DNA from: Daedaleopsis sinensis
Taxonomy: Eukaryota > Basidiomycota > Agaricomycetes > Polyporales > Polyporaceae
NCBI GenBank assembly: GCA_033807695.1
Contig: CM066302.1
Span: 4,340,001-4,404,000, forward strand
DNA: 64,000 nt
Direction: 5' to 3'
This document shows positions 33,480 through 45,427 of this stretch, piece after piece; position 1 is the stretch's first letter, and the number at the start of each line of letters is the position of its first letter. The position numbers were made by a program, and so were the translations under genes. Below the pieces are notes generated by a model, which saw nothing but the letters and a program-made list of their open reading frames with translations, ran no database searches and had not been told where the DNA came from.

Positions 33480-33955
33480 GACGCATTCCGCTGGCAGCAT
33501 CCGAGCACTTCTGCGGCGAACACGACGGCCCACACGGGTCCGTTGTGCTTGTGCAGAGTGACGAGCGCGTCTCCGCTCTCCGCGTTCCACACGCGGATGC
33601 TGCCGTCGTCGGAGGCGATCACGATCCGGCCGCCTTCTGCGGAGAACGCGGCGGCGCACGCGGCGGCGCAGACCATGCCCTTGGGGCCCTGGAGCACGGC
33701 CGCGTCCCAGATGGTTGCACGCGCTCTCCCGTCCCGCCTGTGGCCATGCGCCGGCCGTCGGGGGAGATCACGATGAAGGTGACGACAGCCATGTGCTTTG
33801 GTCGTACACAGAGGCGCGTACATGCCTGCGTCACATATGCCAAGCGAGCCGTCGGAGCCGCTGGCGATGAACTTGCAGTCGTCGGGGTGGACGCGCAGAT
33901 GATGATGTCCCCACGGTCGTCCCATGGTCCGGGTCCCTGTTTCTTGGCGCCACAC
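33480..33955 (-). pseudogene. WD40-repeat protein fragment, frameshifted
   Basis: Minus-strand segments read LRVHPDDCKFIASGSDGSL (about 33860-33915), FIVISPDGRRMATGG (about 33740-33785), and GRIVIASDDGSIRVWNAESG followed by LVTLHKHNGPVWAVVFAAE (about 33500-33640). These are WD40 repeat signatures (GH..V..V.FSPDG..IASGS.D..IRVWD), covering about two to three blades, but they lie in different frames with no convenient introns between, and no start or complete propeller. Best read as a decayed fragment of a host WD40 gene trapped in the KDZ element. Confidence 0.65.
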
Positions 33956-35037
33956 ATCGCTTCATGCGCAAATGTACAAGGAGTGAGTCCCAGGCCGTCT
34001 TCCGGAGGCGTACAGGATATATAACTCACAATATAATATCATTCAGCCCGCTAGAAACACACACTGCCATAGCCACCTCAGCGTGAGTGAGGTCTGTACT
34101 CCCAGATTTCAATGAGATACAGCTACGCATGACTCGAGGGGGAAGGGAGAGTCGCAGCTGCGACCGTCCCTATGCAGCCGGCTAAGAATTGATGCGGACG
34201 GTTTGAGCAGGACGGCAGTCGGGAGCTGTCGGCGTGTTAGAGACGAAGTCGTAAGCGGTGGTCGAGATCCAACGAAACGGGCCTTGCACGCCCCGAGGAT
34301 GTAGCAGTAGAAAGTAAGTCATTTCGTAGTCAGAGGTCAGAAAGGGCGACTCACGACTCAAGAGAGGTCAGCCGTACTTGCTGTGCTCCGCGACAGACCT
34401 GGGACAGCCGGCTGCAGCGACATTGCCCAACGACATACGACCCGTAGCGAACGTCTTCAACGACTCGGACCCTCACGGCCTGAGCGACATTTCTAGCGTC
34501 CTCGCAATAGTGTGCCTGCTTGGGGCAGCGGTTTGGCATGTACAGCGACCCGCGAGCCGGACCATGCGAAGGCGGCGACGGCATTGCGGGCTGAGATCTG
34601 TGGACGCGGACGAGGTGCTAGGCCGCAACCGCCAGCGCGACCCCGCCGGGCTGGGGCGTGCTCACAACCAAGTCCCAAAGAGAGCCAGCGGGTGCATGCG
34701 ACGGCGGCGAGCGAACGTTGCTGCCGTAGAAGCTCCTTGGGATTGGTGTTAGTCAGGTGCGTACTCGGAGACCTGACCAAATAAATGACTCACGACTCGT
34801 CGACGTTGATTGAACTCGACTTTCAGTTCGCACAGGTCCTGAAACAGAAGGGGCTCGCGATTGCGCTCGGTTACCAGAGACTGTGTCTGCAGCACCTCCG
34901 CATCGGCAGTTATCATGTCTGTCTGGTGTAATCTTGCCTGTGTGAGTCATCCTCCCAGGACGCCAAGTCAGTTGGCTGTGTGCGGGCGCAGCGGGTGGCG
35001 TGGCACTAACCTGTTCTACCAAGATATTCCTGAGGCG
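33956..35037. other. KDZ internal region, no gene recognised
   Basis: Only overlapping GC-driven open frames on both strands. In-frame coding continues upstream of the 35038 start, so a 5' exon of that gene could lie here, but none is supportable. Confidence 0.4.
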
Positions 35038-35845
35038 ATGGAAACCCCCAGGGTTTCGCGCGGTCCATACAGGGGTCGTCTACTGCGTATAATGCGCCCA
35101 GGGCGAGCTCGCATTCATGTCACTTGTGCTGTTCATGTTGTGGCACACGGTACGTCCCGAGCTTCTGTACGGCGTGGAACAAGACTCACGCACACGTTAG
35201 ACACGCTACGCTCACGCGCTCTTTCTCACTCGAGGGCTCACGTCACCAGAGCTGAAGCTGCGCAAGGTTAGATTCCACCGCTTTGAAATCAACGATGGAC
35301 AGGACCTACCAATACTTGAGGACTTGATGGGTAGGAAAACCATGACGTGGTGGGCTCGCCTGATGTTTCCCGACGGCGGAGATGTGAAGTACGACGTCTG
35401 GTGGTCCGAGCCCAATGTATCGCTTGGGCCGAATCAGAATCTACGCGCGCATTATCCCGAGGGGCCGGTGTTCTGCAGTGAACTGCTCGTGACCAAGATC
35501 ATCAATAACAAGCTCGAGGATATGCGGGAGGAGGACATCCATCACGCCTTCCTAGCTGGAGCGAGGTCAGTGCGGGGTACTTGTGGCGTTGTTCATCATG
35601 ATTGCTCATTTACGATGTACAGCGCGTCCTTGTTCGCTCTCGAAAATCCGAATGTGATACCGGAGCACGACTTAGAGATCCTCGTGGTTGTCGAAGCTGC
35701 CGACGCTCCCGGAGCCCCCGCCGCTTCTGGGGGCGCCGCCGATGGCGTCGGGTCCGGGGCTTCTGTTGGGGGCGCCGCCGCCGCCACCACCACAACGGCC
35801 TCCACCTCCGGTCCCACCCCAGTTCATTCCGGGAGGGCAGAGTGA
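35038..35845 (+). CDS. Uncharacterised KDZ cargo protein, paralogue 1
   Basis: Exons: METPRVSRGPYRG...VVAH up to the GTACGT donor near 35150, then from about 35250 ELKLRKVRFHRFEINDGQDL through EDIHHAFLAGA, and from about 35622 SASLFALENPNVIPEHDLEI with an Ala/Gly/Ser/Thr-rich tail ending at 35845. The central exon carries a pattern shared with the next gene: F-x-F-x-I, (I/L)P-(I/L)-L-E/N, a G, then A-R/H-(L/F)-x-FP-(D/N)-x-G, then YP-(E/N)-GP. No enzyme motif is visible. The start is uncertain because the open frame extends upstream. It may be a structural or regulatory cargo protein of the KDZ element; function unknown. Confidence 0.6.
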
Positions 35846-36205
35846 CTCCGTCATCGTCGTATATTTATCGGTTGGCACATGCTGGCGGAATCTGTACTTT
35901 CCAGTTGTTGGTCGCATGCACTTGGAATGAACATGTCGCGTTAGCGGACCATGGCTGGGACGCGTCTGCCTGTAGCGAAGGGCGATAAGTTTCTCTGCTG
36001 CGCTTCCTATTCCGTGCACTCACCGCCCCGATGATCGACGCTAGGTTATCTCTATCGCTACCTGAGACTTTGGAGGATAAGTCAGCCCCGTCAAGTTGTT
36101 GGGGGTCAATCGCACCTTTGTTCGACATCCTCCCTGGTCCTCACACAGCGACTCCATCCTCCCTCTTCCTCACACCGCATCTCAAACTCGCCGTTGATTG
36201 CGCAT

Positions 36206-36823
36206 ATGCCTCGGTCCAAAAGGTGGCATGAGGTATGTGATGTTTGCATGTTATCGTGCATCGGTTGCGTACCTTCCCAGATAGATACAGTGTCCGCCCT
36301 CTATTTGGACCACGCAGGCAAGAACGTGCTTGCGAAGCCTCACGACTTCTTGTACCACAAATTCCTGATCGGCGGGGTCGCTTGCATTCCGTTGCTCAAC
36401 GAGGTCTTTGGGAACGAGGTTGTGTCGCGGCGCGCGCACTTCGTATTCCCCAATACGGGCCACCACTTTGAGATTCACTACAGTTTACCAGACGCCGCAC
36501 GCGGGCCAAACCTCACCTTGAAAGGTCTGTATCCGAACGGACCTGATTTCAATGGCGACCTGTTGATTTTCAACTGTGGTACTCGTCAGTGTCATAACTA
36601 CTCAAAGCTGGAAGGACGGCCCCGCTCACTAGCATAACAGAGGCCCGTTTCATTCCGATGGGTGAGGTCGACGTTCCACTGGCGATCCGGGCGGCTGTAC
36701 GGTGAGCATATCGGCGTTGCGTGTAACAGCTTGTTGTTGATGTCCGAACGTAGCGCGACTGAGATGTGGCCCGATGATCCTTGGGCTGGTATAGCTGAGG
36801 CGGTATTGATTCCCGATGCCTGA
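36206..36823 (+). CDS. Uncharacterised KDZ cargo protein, paralogue 2
   Basis: Four exons: MPRSKRWHE (36206 on), then IDTVSALYLDHAGKNVLAKP through LLIFNCGT, then QARFIPMGEVDVPLAIRAAV, then ATEMWPDDPWAGIAEAVLIP ending at 36823. Introns are GTATGT...CCCAG, GTCAGT...AACAG and GTGAGC...CGTAG. The stretch FLYHKFLIGGVACIPLLNEV followed by AHFVFPNTGHHFEIHYSLPD aligns with paralogue 1 (FHRFEINDGQDLPILEDLMG, ARLMFPDGGDVKYDVWWSEP). About 190 residues, tandem with its paralogue and in the same orientation. No known domain recognised. Confidence 0.62.
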
Positions 36824-37019
36824 CAATACAATGGTAGCTATATCGTTCTAGTTACATTGTCACAAGACTCTGGATCGTGTATATGTGAGTCATTCGTTCT
36901 GAAGCGAGCACGTTGGGCATTGGGGGGTTTTGTCTGCACGGGACCGTCAGGCGGGGTACACGGTGATGTGAGGACGGACGCACCTCCTGGGTCCAAACAC
37001 TGGCACCCAGCTCGTCGCT

Positions 37020-39148
37020 CTACAGCGCGTCGACGTCAATCACCTCCCGGATCGTCTTCGGACTTCCCTCTGCCCTCATCACCGCCGTGAGGTCTTGGGG
37101 TTCGAGGTCGACCGCCGGTCCTTCCCTGGCTGTCGTGCGCACCCCAAACATTACGGTGCGAGCCGGCTGATGAAGTCGAGGGGACGCGGCATCATTGGGC
37201 GTCGTGGTGGAGCTGCCGGGGGCTTTGGTTGCCTCCGTGCCCGGATAGGAGAGACGGCGACGCTTCGATGACGAGCCCGCGGTGGTCAGATGTCCCGCAG
37301 CGCTGGCCTCGATCTTGACGTCAGTTGACCCTCCGACGTCATGAGCGCGGACTTTGGAGGCGTCGCGCGCCGGAAAGCTGATGGAGGCCGACCTCTTCGC
37401 ACTCGTCGAGGGTTTGTCTGCGCGAGCGACCGGGGTCGCGCTTGCAGGCTGGCTGAGGACGCGGCGTTTGGGAACGACGTGCGGCGGAATTCCGTCTACA
37501 ATCTCTAAGGAGGGTGAGCGTCGGGGTACACGTGTGGCACGTCCAGATGGCCCGGCCTGGCCCACGGAAGGGCGCGCGAGCAGCTCAACCTCGGGGCTGC
37601 TCGAATGCGGCGTCAGTTCCCCACCGGCCCCGGTCGTGTGCCCTGTCGCTGGTTGCGCGCGTTTGGTAGCCGACAGTTTCGTCGGCAGCGAGGTGGCTTC
37701 CGGGCTGGTAAGCGCAAATATCTCGACCCCTAGATACTTGGGGGCCTGGACGTCGTTGAACAGCACGAGGATGGTATTCTCCTTGGGGCGGATTTTGATA
37801 GGGTCGTAGAAGTCGTGCTTCTTCCAGGTCGTCCAGTCGGCGTCCCACACCTTGATGTCTACGTCCAGGTCGGACCTGGCGTTCCACTTGTGGTACAGCT
37901 CGTCATGAGCGCTGAGGACAATTTGACGGTCGGCGTTCAGGTCGCACATGTACACGGTGGGAACTAGAAGGGACTGTATGCGACGTTAGTGAGTGTGTGC
38001 GCGAGCGTGCGACGACGTACGTGCAACCAGCACACTGCGGCCACTTGCCCGGGCGGAATGTTGCGCGCTTTGATCGTGTTGAAGTGCGTGTGGGCCTTTT
38101 TGAGCAGGGCCTTGCGAGCGCGCTCGCTAGTGCCGCGACAGTCTTCTAAGATGTGCAACTGCTCGCCAAAGTGCTGCAGGTGACGGATATTGGATTGGCG
38201 GACAAGTACCGCGGTGCTGTCGGGCGGGATGTACACAGGATCCTCGAACAATCTGAACCAGTACGCGTCGAATTCGTCCCACACCCTCCAAGGTTCAATT
38301 TCGGGGTGAGGAAGGGACCAGCTTGCAATGAGCTCACATACCCCAGTGGACGTCACTTCGATGGGGGTAGTGCCAGGCCCTTGGTCCTTCTGGTAATGGG
38401 AAGTTAGAGTCATTGTTCCATTTCGAGCACCTCAACGACGTACCTCGCCCCAGTAGAGAATGGCAATCTCACGCAGTTGTGGCGGATCGGGGACGGGCTC
38501 CTGGACATATAAGTTGTTTGACGTCAACGCCCGATGGAACGGTAGCGAGCGTACCTGGAGTCCAACTGCCTTCCTCTTCGCCTCGTCCTTCGGTACAAAC
38601 ACGGGGGGCAGCGCCGTGGATATGTTCGCGCGCAGTTTGTCCGCAGCTTTGAGTCGATCAGCGTTGATCTTGCGCGCGTTTTGAGCGGCGGCGGTCATCG
38701 ACGTCGCGGATTTTGGTGGTTGCGTGTGTGTGCGAGCGGTAGTCTTGCCTTTGGCGGCCTTCGCGAGGGCCTTCACTTCTTTCTCGTACTTGATCAGGTC
38801 CTTCAGCGCTTCAAACTGTGGTCCGCGCAGGCCGCTCGCAACGAAGACGTGGGCCTTCAGGCACAGAGTACACTAGGCAGGCCAGTGAGCAGCGGACGTC
38901 GCATTAGTTAGGCGCCATGGACTTACAAAGGCGCTCCAATTGGAAGCAATGTCGTCCTTGTAACATATGCGGAGCACCATGCTAGGCCCCATCGAGCAAC
39001 GGGGACATACTGGGGGAAGGGGAGGCAGCCGTTCGAAGGATTTTTCGTGGCAGAGACGTCGTCTGTCGGCACTGTATTCGGCGTTGCCGTCTAGAGTGAC
39101 GTCCCCGAAAGAGTACCCTCGAGGGAGAGGTGGTGGATCGGGGGGCAT
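37020..39148 (-). CDS. Uncharacterised KDZ cargo protein with Cys-pair N-terminus
   Basis: Start MPPDPPPLPRGYSFGDV at 39148. The N-terminal exon holds PPVCPRCSMGPSMVLRICYK and the next exon begins CTLCLKAHVFVASG, giving two C-x2-C pairs that could bind one zinc. A basic, probably coiled-coil stretch follows (DLIKYEKEVKALAKAAKGK), then a folded region with EPVPDPPQLREIAILYWGE, WRVWDEFDAYWFRLFEDP and VYMCDLNADRQIVLSAHDEL. The last 220 residues are S/T/P-rich and end TIREVIDVDAL at 37020. Five or so exons, GT-AG introns. Likely nuclear and nucleic-acid or chromatin related by composition only; no homologue is claimed. Confidence 0.65.
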
Positions 39149-39575
39149 GGTGCGGAGGGAACTAGAGGCATCAGTGGTAAGTTTCCGTTTGCTAAGTAAT
39201 TCGAGAGCCTGCGCAAAAAAAATTCAGGGCGATCTTCTCTCCCGATGTCACCGCCCGTTGTATGATACTAGGGCCAAGTCCTACACCCTAATTTTGCGGC
39301 GGGCGGGTTGGTGTGTGTTCACCCATGCGCTTCTCGTGTTTCATGGCGTCAACCTGAGGTATCTCGGCCCGCAATTTAACTGTGATCCGCAGACTGTCGT
39401 GCCGTTACAATTCACAGACATCACATTGTGTCGACGGACGGGTAAGATCATGCAGATTCCACGCGATATCTCATGCAACCAGTCTCCGAATACGTGCCCC
39501 AATGGTCTACGTACGTTCTGGAAGGCAACAGAGGAAGTAGGAGTGTACTTATGTAAGTCTCGGCGAGTGTTTCTT

Positions 39576-41525
39576 TTACTGCGTCGCTCGCTGAGACTTG
39601 TTCGCGGCCAACCGTTCCTGTCTCTCCACATGATCTCTAGCTCAACGTTAGTATGATCATGGACTCTACGGTACGCACGACTCACGCTATCATCGCCGCT
39701 AGCTTGCTGCTCGGCCGTCGATCTCGGACAGGCCGTTCGGAACCCGCTTGCTCGGTTTCCGTTGGCATCGCTACACCCGCCGTCGCCTTCTTGCCCTTCT
39801 TGCGCTTCTTCGAGGGCGCAGCAGGAGGCGGGGGCGATACAGAGATGTGAGCGGGCGTCGTGACGGAGTTCGTCACCTGCTGCCCACTTGACGGTCGGGC
39901 GCCCATATCTGTGCTCACCAACATCAGACGTTCGACCTCGGGAATGATTGTACAAGCACCCTACCGATGTCCGAAGGAAGCGGTGAGAAAGGCGGGCCCA
40001 CGTCGAGGGGCTCCCCATGCTGCATCATGTCTGTCTGAGTCGTCAGGTCTAACGAGACAGGCCGTCATTGACGTTACGCACCCACGTCCGTATCATCAGA
40101 TGCGCCCATGGGGCGATGGGGCTCATCTTCTACCAGAGGGCCGGCATCCTGAGATATGTCATTCATCTCCGCGTCCCCCGGGGCAGCCAGCCCGGCGGAA
40201 GTGGGGACCGGTAGATGACTGGAAGATGTCGTCAGCGGGCCATGCTTTCCTTGCGGCGAGGTCGCAAGATTCGGTGTTTGGCTTGATGGGGCTCCTTGGT
40301 TGACCGCCATCGGGGCCCGACCTTGCAGTATGTCTGAGCACCATGTGAGCAAGAAATCACCAAGCGAAAGAGATGGCGCGACCTTCTCGTACTCGCTCTA
40401 CCAATTGACGCAGCGAGTCGCCGTACCCGTTGTTCGTCTCTGCATCCCAAGATTCAATAGCCTTGCACACTGCAGCGATCACGTCACTTACCAGGATACG
40501 CCTGTTGGAGCCACAACGTTAACATGCTCTCCAAGAAACTGGGCCCCGCCATCAACCCATTGCTGAGCGACTGGGCAAACGTCCGACCGAAGTTGTCCTC
40601 CCCGACTGAATGACTGCGTGCGCCCGCTAAGATCCTTACTCTTGCATCAAAGACATTGTGCGCTGACATTATTGTTCTCAGCTCCCCTTCATGGTCTTGC
40701 CCGCCAATCAAAATGGTCCCCCCCCAGTTCACTTCCTTGAGCACCCCCATGACCTTACCGACCCAATCGGCGACATCCTCTCCAGTACTGATCGAAGTCA
40801 CCAACATGATATGATGGAATAGTCGGGGACTCACGGGCACGGGGGGGTCGAGGTGTCTGAAGACGATTCACAATCGTCGTTTTTGCTCGTACGTTCTTTG
40901 TTCGCGGCGGTGGCGAGCCGTTCGTAATCCGCTTGCTGCTCAGGTGTCAGCGTAGACCACACTTGCTTGGACGCCTTCCGCTTGCTTCCGCCGTGATAAG
41001 GGCCCGCTGTGCCGAGATCTCCCTCGGGGGCTGGCGGCGCGTCGGCACTCTTCACAAACATGTCGAAACCGGTCAGTCGGCGGGTCCTGGCCTTCACTGC
41101 AAGCTCCGGGACGGGAAGTGCCACCCGCCCGCCGACTTTGGGCTTGGCCAGCTCGTAGAACCGTTGTTTGATGTCCTAAGGTGCGGCATTGGTTGACGAA
41201 TGAAAGCTATGCGACAACTCACCTCTTCCAAACATTCCATCCGAGTGTTGAATTCGTCTATGGTCTCGGGGGGGCGCTGGACGATCAAGCCCTCCTTCTT
41301 GCGGTGCGGGACCGCCTTCCCGAGACGCTTCTTGAACTCGGCATCTGTCTCGCCAGGGTACCCAGTCTTGAACCTCGCCTTGAACAGCGGCGTCGCCAGT
41401 TGAGCAGCATCTCGATAACGCGCCCGGCGGGCCTGGTCCCTGATGATGGCCTGTATGTCTTCGCGCTCAAAAAGCGCAACGACATACTTTGCCTCTGGAT
41501 CCGTGAATCGCCAGCCATCCTTCAT
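39576..41525 (-). CDS. KDZ cargo protein with HMG-box-like segment
   Basis: Start MKDGWRFTDPEAKYVVALFE at 41525. The first exon continues with a charged helical region (AIIRDQARRARYRDAAQLAT). The second exon contains LTGFDMFVKSADAPP and, 20 residues on, SKQVWSTLTPEQQADYERLA, which has the F-x-F ... W-x-x-L-(T/S)-x-E-x-x-x-Y-x-x-L-A pattern of an HMG box with a shortened or unusual first part. A third exon gives VLKEVNWGGTILIGGQDHEG and LMAGPSFLESMLTLWLQQA. The C-terminal exons are S/P-rich with a basic nuclear-signal-like run (SKKRKKGKKAT), stopping at 39576. The exon structure between 40480 and 39930 could not be settled, because one intron would be only about 39 bp. HMG-box assignment is my inference. 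Confidence 0.58.
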
Positions 41526-41735
41526 TGTGTGATCACAAGCAGAGGTGAGCGCAGAAGGGAAACGAAGGGTAACGTACCCCTTCAGGTTTCTTTGCGATCA
41601 CTCTGTGAAGTTATCATATCAGCTGTTAATTTATGTGAATCGGAACAGAACACGACGAACCTTGTGAAGTCTCATTAACGCGCGGAATAGTATTTTGACT
41701 AGTGCAAATGCGTATGGTGCGTATGATACACAGTT

Positions 41736-44365
41736 TCAGGCGGGAAAAGGTACAGGAGCGATCGGAAGGCGGTGGAAAGTCATGACAAATGTACGAACGT
41801 AGAACTGCACAGCAGCCTCCTGAACGTCCTTGAACATCTCCGGCCCGAAGTCACCTGACGAGGCAGATACGATAGTGGCTGGGGATCCGGGCCATCGGGA
41901 GAGCACAGTCACGAACGCCTTCAGAGTATCGCGGGCGACCCCTTCAGACGAATGTGACCACCAGCGATATACCCTGTCCTGATCCTCGACGCGCGGCACT
42001 ACGGTCACCACAGAAGAAGGCGAACCCCACACGGTCGTTACCAGAGCCTCTCGCGTCCAACGATGGATCTCCCACCAAGTCGGTCGGTGCACCAGGGCGG
42101 TGTCGAGGGCCATGAGCTCGGCCCGGAAGTTGGTCTCGTGGCACTCCCACAATATCCTTGTCCTCCAGAGAGGGCATTCACGGAGGTCCTGCATGCCGAG
42201 CGTTTGTCCGTCCCAATCGGCGTTCGCATCCTCCGTGTAAGACTGTACCTGCGCCACGCGGGAGAACAGCTGCGACATTCCATTGTGACCTTCTTGGCGA
42301 CGTCGCGCGCGGCGATGATCTGAAGCGGACCCGTGCAGGACGGGCGCATGAGTTCGTGCTTGGTAGTCACCCCACAACGCCGAGCGCCATTCCGCAATGG
42401 AAAGTGGATCATTCGATAGCGAGGGGTCGAGGATGCGCGCGCGCAGGAAATCTCGGATGCGGATGTAGTTGTGGAGGTACCGGTGCACTTTCTCGTCTTT
42501 CCTCGCGACTGGGGCACCGCCCGCAGGCGTCCATGTCATGCGCGAGGATATCGTGTCGAGGAGGAAGGGCGGAGGGTAGAAGTACAACGCCGACGCCGGG
42601 GACGGTGCGACAGGAGAGTTTGCTCTCAGCGCGAACTCCCATGATGGAGCCAGATTGACAAAAGCCGAGGGTACGAATGACTTCGCGGGCTGAACCGCGA
42701 CGGGTTCTCCAGCGGGGGCCGGCCGATCGCTAACCGGTTTTGGAGCATCGGGCGGAGAGTGGACGTCTAGGCTACCTTTACCCCCCCGACGACGACGGCG
42801 CGGTTTATGCTGACCCTCTCCCGAGCTGGCTGCGACTTTCGCGACACGCATACCGAGGTGACCTGCTTCCAGCGACGGCTCCGGTCCCTTGAGGCGTTTC
42901 CGCGCGGGCTCGGCAGGGATGTCAGGAGCCTCAGCCAGAGATAGTGACGCCATGCAGCGACCCGCCAGATGCTTGGAGACTGCGAGCACCATGTCTCTCT
43001 GCCACGCACCCGCAAGGTTGGCTACACCTGCGATGTGCTGCGAGGCCTGGAAAATCGGGGGATTGCTCGCGCGGTCTGAACAGCGTGGGAATGAGACATC
43101 GACGACTTGCCAAATCGGCAGCTTGTTCGTGTGGGGCTGCAGGAACCAGATAGGGACGCCGACGCGAAAGAGACTGGCAGCATCGGCGGCGTCTCGCACG
43201 AATGCGCCAACGACGTTCAGTACCTCCTTGCTATTGTTGACGCTGCTCTCCAACCTGGGCACGACGACCTGCATGTAGATTTTAAGACCCAACAGCTCAA
43301 GCGATATTCTCTGAACGTGTGCGGCTACGGCAACGGCAACGGTGGACGACGAGGGCAAGTGGGTCATACGGTCAAGTGTTTGCGTGAGGATGGTGATGAG
43401 GAAATTGGCATACTTCTTCACATGGGGGGGCACGTGCAGCACCTCCCATAGCTTGATCACATCACGAGCAGCTTGGTCGAGGTCCCTACTCACAGATGAG
43501 CGGAGAAAACCGAGACCGTTGAATCCGAGGGAGTGATGTTGCGTCCAATCGCACAACGGATCCAGCGAGCGCCAAAGACACGGAGGGAACTCCTCGGATG
43601 CCAAGGGAATGCAAGCTAGATGCCATCGGCCCCGGCTGAGATCCTGAGGGTAGGTGGAGTACTCGTGCATGCCCCATCGGCCGTCACTGTACGTCTCGAT
43701 GACCGGGGTCTCGCGAGGGTATGCCCATACGTTGTCCGAGTTGGGCGTCGTTATCACCATGCGATCGAACCCACCGCGCGCGGCCATTCGACCGTGGAAG
43801 AACTTAGAGCACACGGGCAGAACTGTTGGATTTGAGCTGCAATCCAATACGAAACCGATATACAGACTCACCTTTCGAACGCCTGTTCACCTTAAGCACC
43901 GGAAGTTCCTCCTCTTCGCTCTCGGTAGGGGCATCTTCGTCTGACATACTGGGAGTCTTGGGGATTTCACTAGCTACGTCCACCGAGGAACTGTGACACG
44001 TTAGTATGGATCGTCTCGGCGTCGTCTGCAAAACACGTACATGTTAGGGACGTGCACCACAGTGCCAGTGTCATCCTCAACCTCACGAAGGGAGTTCGAC
44101 GTGCTAGATGCAGATAACGTCGTATGCACATCGTCTCTGGCAAATAACTGCGTCAGATAAGAAGATATTGGGTATGCAGCCGTTATACACACCGGGGGAG
44201 ATCAATCGATCCAGTCGGGGAGGCTTGCGATCGAGCGATCGGTTCAGAAGGTGGGTTGGGAGCGGGCGGCGTCGAAAGTTGATCGCGGACGATACGTTTG
44301 AACTTGGGATATTTGGGGCGAGATGATGCTTGAGCAGCGGTGCTGCTAGCTGGCTGGTCGACCAT
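41736..44365 (-). CDS. Large uncharacterised KDZ cargo protein
   Basis: Start MVDQPASSTAAQASSRPKY at 44365. Three short 5' exons (including LFARDDVHTTLSASS and SVDVASEIPKTPSMSDEDAP) lead into one exon of about 690 residues without interruption, beginning VLPVCSKFFHGRMAARGG near 43810 and ending RLPIAPVPFPA at 41736. The N-terminal half is folded and leucine-rich with conserved-looking tryptophans (WGMHEYSTYPQDLSRGRWHL). A basic linker (HKPRRRRRGGKGSLDV) divides it from a C-terminal half containing RYLHNYIRIRDFLRARILD and LWRTRILWECHETNFRAEL. No known enzymatic motif. It is divergently arranged with the KDZ transposase across about 1 kb. The unbroken long exon argues for selection. Function unknown. 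Confidence 0.7.
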
Positions 44366-45427
44366 TGGGGAGCGTTGCGCGAAGGTGGGCAGACGAGCGT
44401 GCGGAGTCGTGAGCGGGCGGGACGTGCGTCGTTGGGGAGATTTGGCGAAGGAGCAATGTGCGTTGGGCGCAAGGGTTGGTCCAAAGAGGTTTGACGGCCT
44501 GGGTCGTACAGTAGGTCGTACACAGAGTGAGCGCAGGGGTTGGCAGGGGGTGATATGACTTGATGGTGCCGTCGGGGTACCGAGCAGTGTGAGCTCTAGA
44601 GCCACACACGCCGTCGTACTGGTTGCCTAGAGGGGCGATCGAGGGCCAGCTTTATAGCAGGACGCGACGACCAGCAACCCGTGGTGTAATCGGGAAGAGC
44701 ACTGGAAGAAATCAGGGTGGGGAGCAGCGAGGTGGTGGAGAAAGGAAGGGAGAGTGTGGGAAGGCAGGCGCGCTGATTGGGAGTAAATCCCACGGCCCTC
44801 TCGTGCGAATGGTACCGCATCACGTGGTCGCGTTCAGAGCGCCAATTCCAATTTACACGACAAGCGCGAAGTCCGACAATTTGCTTTCACCTCATAGCCT
44901 TCGCCCATGATCGACAGCTACGCTTAACATATCTACACCACGACGAACCCCACGAGAACACATCATCCCGCCTCTCGACCACGACAGAACGTCCTGTACG
45001 TCGACCTCAACCGTTGCGCACCCAAGTCCACGCAAGGCGACCGACCCGTCAACCATTGCCGACTCCAATCGCCATCTGAAAAACTCGCGCGAAACGTTGC
45101 CCGCTCTATACGCTGCAACGTTTGCCGAGCCGAATCGTAGAGAGCCTTTCTGGTTGGTCTGAACCACCATAGAGAGGTCTTCTCGCCAAACAAGGCCCCG
45201 AAGATCGCAACCGCGTTCGGAGAGAGAGAGAGAGAAGGACGCTGAGGAGGAAATTATCAGCCAGGTCAAGTAGGTAAGCCCCACATTCCGCCTCCGAGAT
45301 AGCTATGGTGGCAGCGGAGGACGCGCCCCAATGATCAATGGGTCCAACGTCGCACCTCGACGGCGTGGCCACGAGTCGCTTAAATCGCCACTCATGCTAC
45401 ATTCTAAGTCAGACCTGCTTTACAAAC
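44366..45427. promoter_or_regulatory. Divergent upstream region between cargo gene and KDZ transposase
   Basis: About 1.06 kb without recognised gene between two head-to-head start codons. Open frames here are opposite-strand shadows or 5' leaders. A (GA)n microsatellite lies at about 45223-45236. Confidence 0.45.
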
